Source: Escarpia spicata (taxonomy: Eukaryota > Annelida > Polychaeta > Sabellida > Siboglinidae). Taken from it: DNA of 64,000 nucleotides. Positions 39,031 to 48,864 of the stretch are shown in pieces (position 1 is the first letter of the stretch; each line of letters starts with the position of its first letter). The translations under genes were made by a program, and so were the position numbers. The notes beneath the pieces are model-generated. The model ran no database searches and had not been told where the DNA came from. It saw only the letters and a program-made list of their open reading frames with translations. The stretch spans positions 50,100,578 to 50,164,577 of the forward strand of contig OZ023214.1 of NCBI GenBank assembly GCA_963995525.1, given 5' to 3'.

Positions 39031-39719
39031 TACCACCACCGCCATTACTCATTCATGCACAACTCAGGGAACTGATGCAAAATAGGTTGAACCAAGTTGC
39101 CCAAACTTCGAAACGACAGTAAGAAGAGTCGAACCAGGATTTTCGAGACAGAGAGTTAAATGTTCGAACTGCTATTGGCAGAACATTGATTTGCATTGTG
39201 TTATCGTCTTGAGACATACCTTTGGTCCGCACGCCGCCAAGGCCGGGACCAGTGGCTGGCAGATTTTGTCTCCAACACCACCCGTGTTGTGCTTGTTCAC
39301 CATTAGGTGCTGCCAGCCGTCCGGCCACGAAACCACGTCTCCGGACTGCGTCATGTGGTCAGTGAGAGTGGCCGTCTCCGCCTGGTCGAGTCCGCGCAGG
39401 AAGATCGCCATCAACATGGCCCGTTGAGAATCAGTCATTAAATACGGTTTACATAGCAGCTACATGTATTAAAATCCAACAACAATACGAAGACATTAAT
39501 GTGACACGATCATCCTGATATTTGTTGACGTTTTTAGACCCCGGCTGCCTTGTAACGCTTCGTAACACTGGTCATACACCCCCTAAAACTTCGTTCGTTT
39601 TGAGAAAGACACCTTATATGACATTGCGTTCGTGGTCAATGCGAAATTGATTACTCCACGCTCACCTGATATTGACCACTTTCATTTGTCCACTTTATCT
39701 CAGCTTCAGCTAAGTCCTG

Positions 39720-39890
39720 GGGTCTTATGAACCGAGACAACTAATAGTCTGAGACAATGCCATTGTCCGAGACAATAAACGTCGGGACTTCTGTCGTCGC
39801 GAAGTTGCTATGCATGGACCGGACGTTAGACCGAGACAATAAAGTCAGAGACTGTAACGCGATTGTCCCGACGTTTGGTGTTGGGCTAAT
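39720..39890 (+). repeat. Harbinger left terminal inverted repeat
   Basis: Imperfect inverted match to the right end. Shared blocks are GGGTCTTATG, GAACCGAGACAA, ACGTCGGGACT and TTGCTATGCA, plus several CCGAGACA / GTCTCGG motifs that may be transposase-binding repeats. The right end has an extra CAT after the first ten bases. Confidence 0.8.
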
Positions 39891-40011
39891 TTTAAACGAG
39901 GGGATCCCGGGAAATTCCCAGCATTTTTGCGAAGTGCGCAGCCGCGGCCGTAGCTGACCTCACAAAATTACTTCCTTCCGGGCAAGTGTCGTCTGCGAAA
40001 GCAAAGTAAAC

Positions 40012-41942
40012 ATGGCAAAGGAAGAAGCGTCGTCTCCGAGCTTGAAGCTGTCATGTAAGCGTTCTAAGAAACCAAAATGTTCAGACATGGAAAACGTTGT
40101 TTTGATAGAAGAAATAGAACAGGAAAAAACATTGCTGACGTCCCATTTTCAAAATGGGATCACACTGAAGAAGAAAGAAATGATGTGGAAAAAAATAGCC
40201 GATAAAGTCAACGCCGTCGGTGGGCACGGCCGTACAGTTGAGCAACTAAAAAAAAGATGGAAGGATATGAAAGCGGCAGTTTTGGAGAGACAACGTAAAA
40301 GTACGGGAACAGGAGGTGGAGGTCCTCACCCCGAGGTCCCCTATGAAGACATCATTCGAAAAATAATCGGCGAGAACACTAACTTGGTGAATGGGATTGA
40401 CGGTAAGTGGCCGGTAGCGGTACGTGTTCTTGCATTAACATTAATTAGCCTAGTGAATTAAATTATTTAATTTGTAATTGCCAATCTGACTGAACTGGTA
40501 AAAATCATTAACCACACCCACCTGGTAGGTCTACCCCTTGGTGAAGTACGCCCTATACTATATACTGCATAGTGGGGTCACAAATCGTGCGTCCAATTGT
40601 TTTTGCCGTTTTACTAACAAAACCCATGTAACAGAACGGTTAGATGTAGTTTTATGTCGCTGTAAATGGCATTATCATTTTGATGCCATTTTTAATATCA
40701 CTCCACATCATTTAGATTGTGTGGCAGAGTAATGTCCAGAAGGTACAATGATTAACCTTCCTTTTGACAGTTGATGTGCCCACCGACTCCTACATCAATG
40801 TCACGTTGGTACAATCGCCAGAACATGCTGATCCATCACAATTTTTAGGTAAGTGTATATGTTTTAGTCACGTCAAGGGGATATTCATAATAGTGGGTGT
40901 GTGTGTGTGTGTGTATGCGTGTGTGTTTAATAGTCAGTATGTAATATAGACATACTCATACAGTAGTTGAATTATTTTAGTAATACTATTCTATACTCTC
41001 AAAACTATTCAACTGTGTAGTTGGTGGCATTGATTTGTCAGTGTTATATGGCAGGCTCACTTACTACTGATGATTGCATGTTTCATCAAAATGTTTGTTT
41101 CATTTGCAGTGCCACTGGTCCTCCCACCCTGTCCACTTACTAGCGACATACAGACGGCACGTAAGTGAACTTATGTTTAAAAGTTAAATTAACAAATTAT
41201 TTCCAACAAAATATTTCAAAGATTAAAATTTTATTGTTACAAGTAAATGGAAAATTGCAAACAAATTTAACACATATTTTGTTTGTATTGTATAGAGAAT
41301 CTGGTAAATACCATAGTATTACACAATTTCCCGGTCCACACAATACTCTGGTGTTAGAAAACATTCCAGTCTTAATCAACACCCCAGTGTAGGAAAACAC
41401 CATATTTTAAACAATACACTATTCTATAACATTACACTATTCTTATGAAACACCACCTTCTAATTGTAATGAAAATCTTAGCAGTGGAGTATGTGTATTA
41501 AATTTATGTATACAATTTTTTTTCATAGGTTTTAATGATCTGCCAATCACATGGTCAAATTATAATTTTTCCAGATGCAGGTCACAGTGTGCTAAGTGCA
41601 GCGTGTGATGATTTCGTGGACGACAACCCATCAGCAGCTGTGGGGTGCTGTAGCAGCTGTCCTTCGACATCCAATGATTCATCCTCATACAGTGGTACAA
41701 CTGCAACTCACAGCGGATTGGCTTCATCAACCACCAAGCAAACAAAAAGAAACAAGGGGAAGTGTCTGGTTCCAAGTGCAGAGTCTACTTCTGAAATAGA
41801 AAATGAGCTATTTTCAAAATGGCTCCAAAGTGATATAACAAAAAATGATGCAATCACAGGAATGGTGGAACTGAAAAAAATTAAGCTTGAACTGGAAATA
41901 GAGCAACTGAAGCGACAGGGAGGCATAATCAGTGAACCATGA
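40012..41942 (+). CDS. Harbinger Myb/SANT-like DNA-binding protein, four exons
   Basis: Start ATG 40,012 (context AAACATGG). Exons: 40,012-40,402, 40,771-40,848, 41,110-41,160 and 41,575-41,942. All introns are GT-AG (donors GTAAGT, GTAAGT, GTAAGT; acceptors GACAG, TGCAG, TCCAG) and the phases agree, giving 888 nt, 295 residues plus TGA. Residues about 25-100 form a Myb/SANT-like domain with spaced Trp (MMWKKIADKVNAVGGHGRT then QLKKRWKDM). The middle is Ser/Thr-rich, and a predicted C-terminal coiled coil reads VELKKIKLELEIEQLKRQ. In Harbinger elements this second protein binds transposon ends and helps bring the transposase to the nucleus; that role is inferred from the family. No disabling lesion was seen. 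Confidence 0.85.
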
Positions 41943-44478
41943 AATATGGGCAGAAAGTAACTGAAGGTTATGCATTGTTTCATTAGCAGTTCGATTTATG
42001 AAATAAAAAAATAGTATACTTATCACTTGATAGCAAACATACCGCAGGAAATAATAATTTTATAATGCATTGTTGAAATGCATATTGTTTGGAATTAATC
42101 TTTTGAGTGTTATGCATACTGTTCAGTCTCACTAAACAAATCTATTTTAGGACCAGTGTCTACCATTATCTGCATATCAATTACTTGTGTATAACAAACA
42201 TTATTTCCATGTTATAATTATTTATATTTGGATACATGCCTACCTTGGGCATGTCTGATGTGTGGCAAAAGGAGCCTTGCAACCATTATGATAACATGTC
42301 ATATAACAAGAGGAAGGAATTTGCACCATGGTAAAGTTGTTGGTAAATGTGGATATTGCACACATGTGTCAAATAATCAGCGTTACCTTTAAAAACACTT
42401 ATTGATGATCCTGTTTCGGACGGTCTTTCCTGCTGCTGTCCTTGCTCGCTCATTCATGTCGTCACCACGGTTGCCATCACTGTCACCTTCATCCTCAGAA
42501 CTTGACGAGTCTGACGGATCGTCTGGTACCGGAACATGCAGACGCCTTGCGTGGTTATGCAGCATGAGACATACTGTAATCACCTTGCAGGCTTTTGCAG
42601 GTTGCAACCGAAGGCCAAACCGCAGACACAGAAACCTGGTAGGACAGAATAATGAGATATTGTACATGTGCCCTTGCAGGACAATAAACAGTGAAAGTGT
42701 ATATGATATTGTATTATATAATTACCCATATCTGTAATGTCAAGAGGGTCAGTTTTGTTAAAGGACACTTAGATGAAATTATAAACAGACAGTTATTGCT
42801 TGTTTGCTATGTTGTGAGAAGTAGACACATCAACCCCATTCCTTGAGAGTCACATTTCAACTCTGTGTTTGCCACTGTTTGTTTCCTATAAATTCGTTTT
42901 AATTAAAAATATAATATATATTTAATTGTGTTGTTGCTAGTGTGACATCCATTGTCATTACGAAGGTTACTGTTGAATCATGTCACAAAGTGTCTTGGTT
43001 TCTTTAAGGTCACCACAGGCAAGGTGATTCCCTATCTGATTATACTCTATATCAAATCTACAACCAATACTAAGAGGTTGGTGTTTTTATCACGATATGC
43101 ACAATAACTAAAATGTGGAGTTTAGCTGTCCCACTAACCTTTGTTTGGCAACACTGATGCTTCGTTCCACTGTTGTCCGTGTGGAGCTGTGAGCGTAATT
43201 GTATGCTCTTTGTTTTCTGGTGACTGGGTTGAGTACTGGTGTCATCAGCCATGTCCGTAGCATATACCCACTGTCGCCAAGGATAATGCCATTCAGTGGA
43301 GGCTGGTTTCCTTCACACATACAAAATCATTTATTTATCCAATTGCATGCGATAGATCAAAAACAACATTACTATAAATGTTATATAAAGATATATATGC
43401 ATTTTGTGGGCATTTTCACATTAATAAGCATAGCCGTGTTTCAGGAGGGTCACGGAATGATGACCACTTGTTATCTCTTCTAATGTGGCATACAATGTCA
43501 TATATCAAGAATTCCCTTATAATCATACAATATGCTGGGTTTTGGAAATACCTGTAATTACATTACATTTCTTAATATGAAAATGTGTTTCATGTGTACA
43601 ATGCTTGACAAACAAACAAAAAACTGTTGTTACAAAAACACCACTCTTTCATCAAATTTTCTGCATGAAATTAAGAAAACAGACAACATTCCTGTAATAT
43701 GTTCCTGAATTAAATAGCAATAAATAAACCGCAACAATTGGTAGACCATAGAAATTCCATACATGAAATCACATTTTCACTAACAATATAACAGCATGCA
43801 TTGTGCTGTGCTACTTACTTTACGGATGTGGTTTAAGTGTGTAACGAAAATTGCTTATGTAGAATAGAGAATTTGTGAGTGTGCACCTTCGAACTCGGTG
43901 AAGAGTGGCGACTGCCTAAGTATTCGGGCATCGTGCACCGATCCAGGCCATTTCACTATGACATTTATAAACATCAAGTCAGCATCGCATATCACCTGAA
44001 ATTGAAGGATTAACTTACTATGTTGTTCGTGACATGTTTCCATAACCTTTAATTAATGTTTAAATGACCACGCATCCTCTCAGGTAGTATCACTTGAAAA
44101 TAGCATTACCACATGAAAAATAAAAACTGCATTACTTAAACATGTTTTGTTATGCATGTAAAGAGCTTCTTCTTCTGAAGTAAATGGTTTTATTTCATGA
44201 AAATCGGACAACTACTGATAAAGTTATTAAGTTGGAAATGTTACTACCCCAGGGGTTTTCGTTGGAACGTTGAACATGAAAAATAACACAGAAAGAATAG
44301 GGTCACAGTATTTCCAGGGTGTACCTCTATTTTACCATTTTTTTCATTGTTTTCACTACAGATAAGTCATTAATTGAGGTAATTACTTCAAATTTTGCAT
44401 ATATAGGTATTTTCACACGAGGAATTCATTTTTTGCATTTTCGTTGACCTAATTTGCATATTTCATGACCTAATTAGC

Positions 44479-45015
44479 ATAATGTGGCTGACATATTGAA
44501 TCAGACTGTAACAAGATGCAATTCTTGTCATGTAATTAATTGTTTAGAGTATATTTACAGGGTATCAGAAAATGTAATATATCTTGTTTCTTTATAGTTA
44601 ATTTCAATCCCAATTTTTTTTCAAAATTGGTGCATCATTAGCATAATTATTACAAAATGGCGGCCATATTGAATGAGGATTCCCAATGTTTTGTGAAGAA
44701 ATTGTTATATTGAGCATGTAATTAACTCAGTAATGGCGTTTACAATAGTACAGAATAAACTGTTTCATTGCTATCAATTAATTACCACAATTTGAATAAT
44801 TGGTGGAGTAATTTGCATAAAATAAAATGGTGGACATATTAAATGTAGAATCCCAATTTTTGAATACATATTTTTCCAAAAGCACATCATTAATATTTGA
44901 GGCATGTTGTAAAATAGTACAGCACAAACATTTTCATTAGAACTCACTTAGTTGCCATTTACATAATTGATTAATGTAATTATCATAAAATAAAATGGCG
45001 GACATAGTAAATTTG
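44479..45015. repeat. Degenerate ~170-bp tandem repeat, four copies
   Basis: The motif AAAATGGCGGCCATATTGAAT and variants recurs at about 44,479, 44,654, 44,824 and 44,992 (spacing 175, 170, 168). Each copy is preceded by an AT-rich ..TTTGCATA/TTAGCATAAT.. block and followed by an ..ATCCCAATTTTT.. block. It lies in the 2.9-kb intron between transposase exons 2 and 3. Confidence 0.7.
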
Positions 45016-45579
45016 GTATCCTCATTTGTTATAAAAAATTTCAAAAGCATTATAAATTTATCATTTAACGTTTAACGCTTCTTATCATAGTACTACATAA
45101 AGAGTTTAATTACTATCATTAGATGTCACTTAATTCCCACTTTGCATAATTAATGTCTATACTAGTTATACTTAGCAAAGTGAATTGCAGAAAGTGTCCT
45201 GGACCTGAGAGATACCTGCATTTAAATACACAGAGTAATGAATAATTGCATCAACAACTCAAATTTTATTGCTAGTCTCTGTTGTTACAATAGCTATATA
45301 AACTTAGGAATATATAATTATTAATTAAATAATATATAGTTATTAGTTACACAATAATATAATTGTAGCAATAAATGAATATTATAATGGTGGAAATACC
45401 AATCTTAAACTGGCTAGTTATTACTACTAGTAAGCAAACAACAAATGTAATAAGTTCTTATTTTATATTTAACAGAGTAAGGTTGGAATATTAGTCTGAA
45501 TTTCAATTTTAAAATCAATTATTAAGTGTAGCCAGCGAACTGTGAATAGGGATTGCCTGTATGACAGCTAGGCGCCGAA

Positions 45580-45625
45580 TCCGCCTAGCGGACAACCAGC
45601 GCAACGCGGTTGTCCGCCTGGCGGA
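45580..45625. repeat. GC-rich hairpin
   Basis: TCCGCCTAGCGGACAACC (45,580-45,597) pairs with GGTTGTCCGCCTGGCGGA (45,608-45,625) with two mismatches around a 10-nt loop. The arms are themselves near-palindromic (CCGCC-AG-GCGG). It stands out in an AT-rich intron. Confidence 0.75.
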
Positions 45626-46960
45626 TATCCAGCGGCATGCTGACGTTACCAGGCAGATGTTACTATTTTTAGCAAAGCGTCACCGTCTGCGGTGGCGTTC
45701 TCGAAAACCGTGCAACTAGGTCGCACAAAATGCGATTTCCGCACTTATAAACCTTTTTACAATATCACATAACATATATCATCTGAACAGTCTGAAACTG
45801 ACGCGTAGGTGTGTATATACACGAACTTGAATTTTAGGCGATAACATTACCAAAAATTCATGTTTATACGATAATTCGACATAACTTTCGTTTGGTTTAA
45901 CGCAGAAACTTCGTGCAACGACTGCAGTGAAGACGAACACGTCTTCTAATTGGTCGAGAAGATCTCATGATGATCCAAATAGGTTTACAAGTGCGGGTTT
46001 TCAATTTGCCGCGACCTGTTTTTGCGAAAACCGTACCGTCGCGGAGCGCCGTCGGCGTGACACTTTTGGCGCGTATCATCGCTCAATCACGAACGATAAG
46101 TTCGTCAAATAAAGGAATACTTTTAAAAACTTTATGACATTGTAAAGAACATTATCTTGCCGTTCCAGTGATATTAAATATGTAGTATTTAACGCGGACT
46201 TAATGATGTAAGGGCTGCGTGACCGGTGACCTGTCGTAGTTTAGCGTCAAAACTGGCCAGATCCAACTGCCGCGGCGGCCGCTGTGGTAATGCTATTGAA
46301 AAACAGTGCAGTAACATGCAATACAGACTGTCAGACATAAACATTAATGTGAACAATCATTGCAAACGTCATTTATACAGGCCTACAAATTACTTGTTTT
46401 CAACCTAAGTGTTAGATTTTTCAAATGTGATTTTTTAGTATTGGTTAGGTATAATTGATTAGATAGAACTGACATTTAATATGTATGTATATATATATAT
46501 CGTATAGTTGCTGAACTATTACTTACCTTTTGGCTTTTTCAGAAATTACTACCGTTATTAATGTATGCATCGTCTGTTATGAACTACTGGTTTCTTGACC
46601 TGTTAAATTAATGTTCTCTGCATATGCCATATTATAACTGTCACACGCTAAATAGGCACATTAATAATAATTTTATTATTATTGGAATATTGTCATTGCA
46701 ACATTTTCATTAGAAAATATACTTTTACGCCGATACGCTGCGTAGAATTTCCTCTAAAAGCGTGGGCCGAAGCAACAGCACCGCATTGTTTTGTGAAATG
46801 GGCCGAACCGTTCATCGACCAAAACTACTCACACAAAACATCCGTCGCGGCGTATTTGAAAGTTAATGTGATATCCGGCGGCAGTATCAGTGAACGCATG
46901 GATTATAAACAAACCCAGAAATTGGTCAAGAAACAGTACAATACACGGTAGCTACACACT
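45626..46960. other. Transposase intron 2, remainder
   Basis: Open frames of 60 codons at about 45,900-46,110 and 89 codons at 46,682-46,951 (plus) lie inside the intron, opposite to the transposase. I recognise nothing in them. An (AT)n-like patch lies at 46,490-46,500. Confidence 0.35.
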
Positions 46961-47599
46961 GACTTACCTGGACATTTATTGAATGGAAATTTTTCCTATT
47001 CACAAATTCATGCTCTTGGTCATAAGGAGCTTGGATGCGCACATGAGTTCTGTCCACACACCCAATCACATGTCATTGGGAAAGCGTCTTATACCAAAGA
47101 AAGCCATCTTATTTTCGTCGGCTTTCCTTTGGTCTGGCCAGTTGATGAAACGATTCTTCCGTCTAAGAAATGCATCAGTTACCCTGGACACGGTACGACT
47201 AACCGTCGACTGGTCAACCCCTAGTAGTTCGCCGACAACATTTTGAAGTGTTCCCGTAGCGTAAAAACGAAGGGTAAGTAGTACTTGTAAAACGGGCGTG
47301 AGCGATCCTTTTCTCTAGTTCTAGTTCTAGTTCTAGTTGTTTCCAGCACTCGGCAACGTTCTATTAAGTTAACTGACTCGAAAGTGTATATTCAATATCT
47401 TTCCTCACCTCGGCAGTAAGTTGAAAAATGATGTGTCTATAAAATCTAAATTTCGTGTAAACTTGCTCGTCGTTATATATCTCTAGAGGATGTGTCCTGT
47501 CGCAAAAAATGCGGTTATGTCTGATTGCACGTCTATTTTGATAACAAAAAAATACAGCGGCAGCCATTGAATTTAATGAAAGGCTAAAGACAATTGCGT

Positions 47600-47764
47600 T
47601 TAGGCCAGCGTTATCGTAGGTCTAAAAATCGTGTCGTTTCGTCCCGCGGAAAGTCCGAGACTTCTAGTTGTCTGCGTTCGTGCATAGCAATTATCCCGTC
47701 AAAGTCCCGACGTTCGTAAATAGTCCGAGACAACGCTCATTGTCTCGGTTCATGCATAAGACCC
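47600..47764 (-). repeat. Harbinger right terminal inverted repeat
   Basis: Reverse complement starts GGGTCTTATGCATGAACC and runs collinear with the left end for roughly 120-160 bp. It ends close to the transposase start codon at 47,567, so it probably also carries the transposase promoter. Confidence 0.8.
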
Positions 47765-48029
47765 CTGGAGTGGAACATCACGATCGTCCGGTATCAGCAT
47801 CAATTTCTCTTTCACTTACAATATACTATATAGTCATCATCAATATTTGAATTTCCCAAGTCAACTCACTCTCTGCATCTGGAATGACAACCACCCGACT
47901 TGTGTTTCTATGTCGTCGTAATACAGATATTGATTTGCATTATATACTCAAATAAAATGTTTCCAAAACAAATATTGCAATATAAGGTATATAGTTATCA
48001 GAACTTCTAATTCCGTTACCACAAGTACC

Positions 48030-48245
48030 CAACATAGGCGCGGGAGCAAAGGGGGCAGCTGCTCCCATCGTTGACTTTCGCTGGGGGCAGACCTACGTTT
48101 CTGCCACCCCACCAGTAAATCTGAGCCTGAAGGGTTTTGGTGAGCCTCAAGGGGTTGCAAATCGAGGTTTATTAAAAATCTTAAGATGTTTTGTGAGCGT
48201 CAGGGGAGAGGGTACAATTGAAGGTTTCTGGTGAGCTTCAACTTT
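48030..48245. repeat. Dispersed repeat copy (family of 29,776)
   Basis: Contains gcgggagcaaagggggcagc and the conserved end acaattgaaggtttctggtg that matches 29,930-29,950. It is more diverged than a recent insertion would be. Confidence 0.45.
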
Positions 48246-48864
48246 TGTTATTTTGACCGTCGCCGTGAAAAATACTCAACAACATCCTCCTGGTTCCGGT
48301 GTCATGATCCGACAGCGGAGTGGTGCTGAAGCTCCGGCGGTTCTCAGCTCCCCCAATATTAATTTCGTTCCCAATACACTAACAATTAAATGTATACTCC
48401 AATGCATACACATTGTTTATTTCATCATACTACATTACCACACTTAACATTTTGAACAATATCTGAAAAATCTTTCCTTGGAGTCATATAATGCTTGAAG
48501 ATGTGAAATGACACCTAATGCCACCTGGTGATCAAATTCGAACTAAATATACTAATCTGAGAGCACTGGACACTGTTGAACGTCTGAATATTTTTTTAAA
48601 AATAATAATGTTTCAGTAACATTTGTTATTGATTTAATTTGTACTCTTTCAAGAAGAAAGGGCAGTAAATGGTTCAACTAAGTTAACGATGAAATTAAAT
48701 AGCTTTAAACTCAACCAATCGAATAAGACGCATCACTAATTACTCCACAAGACGCATCACAAATTACCCGTGAGTCATTTCGGCGAGCGCAAACTTTTAA
48801 ACTGATTTGGTTTGTGTCGATGAAGGAAAGAAACATTATAATGAACAGATCGGGGTACATTTGC
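48246..48864. other. No gene recognised
   Basis: AT-rich intergenic sequence. A short direct repeat (aagacgcatcac) occurs at 48,726 and 48,751. Confidence 0.4.

Larger units (their letters stand above)
37197..39459 (-). pseudogene. TYMP: Thymidine phosphorylase pseudogene, four exons
   Basis: Four minus-strand blocks in the right order match pyrimidine-nucleoside phosphorylase, which splits thymidine into thymine and deoxyribose-1-phosphate. Exon A 39,459-39,220 holds AMLMAIFLRGLDQAE and NKHNTGGVGDK (usual DKHSTGGVGDK), donor GTATGT. Exon B 38,430-38,219 holds [14 protein letters not shown], then [18 protein letters not shown] and RDVTATV. Exon C 37,703-37,577 holds ASINSKKAAES and DVKCGRG. 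Exon D 37,281-about 37,197 holds AVLTNMENVIGRTFGNALEV. Intron phases agree for B-C and C-D. Lesions: the GHTGG region at the start of B is eroded; a one-base frameshift lies at about 38,336-38,340; an in-frame TAG sits at 37,669-37,671; DVTATVDS is changed to DVTATVYY; exon D lacks a good donor. Three or more independent lesions argue for a dead gene rather than a sequencing error. N-terminal exons were not found. Confidence 0.85.
42389..47567 (-). pseudogene. Harbinger DDE transposase, five or more exons, frameshifted
   Basis: Minus strand, ATG at 47,567. Block 1 (47,567-about 47,370) reads RTHPLEIYNDEQVYTKFRF. Block 2 (about 47,300-46,968) reads TPVLQVLLTLRFYATGTLQN, then GVDQSTVSRTVSRVTDAFLR and [12 protein letters not shown] with the first catalytic Asp. 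Exon 3, 43,995-43,887: [19 protein letters not shown], second Asp. Exon 4, 43,310-43,139: GIILGDSGYMLRTWLMTPV and TRTTVERSIS with the catalytic Glu. Exon 5, 42,635-42,389: RFGLRLQPAKACKVITVCLM, an acidic Ser-rich tail and TAA. Exons 2-5 join in phase; the exon 3 donor GTGCAC is weak. Lesions: five extra bases (GACAT-like, near 47,069-47,077) shift the frame between RRFPN and VIGCVD, and the block 1 to block 2 join is unclear (a stop follows SSQLT). Probably inactive unless the insertion is a sequencing error. Confidence 0.85.
39720..47764. mobile_element. PIF/Harbinger DNA transposon, 8,045 bp, nearly complete
   Basis: Both ends start GGGTCTTATG in inverted orientation, and the element is bounded by a 3-bp direct duplication CTG (39,717-39,719 and 47,765-47,767), as expected for this superfamily. 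It encodes the two proteins typical of Harbinger: a Myb/SANT-like protein on the plus strand (40,012-41,942) and a DDE transposase on the minus strand (47,567-42,389), transcribed convergently. The Myb gene looks intact; the transposase has one clear frameshift. The left end lies 261 bp from pseudogene exon A. Confidence 0.92.

Noticed and set aside
46682..46951. 89-codon plus frame inside the Harbinger
   Set aside because: Lies within a transposase intron on the opposite strand, with no recognised motif or splice context.
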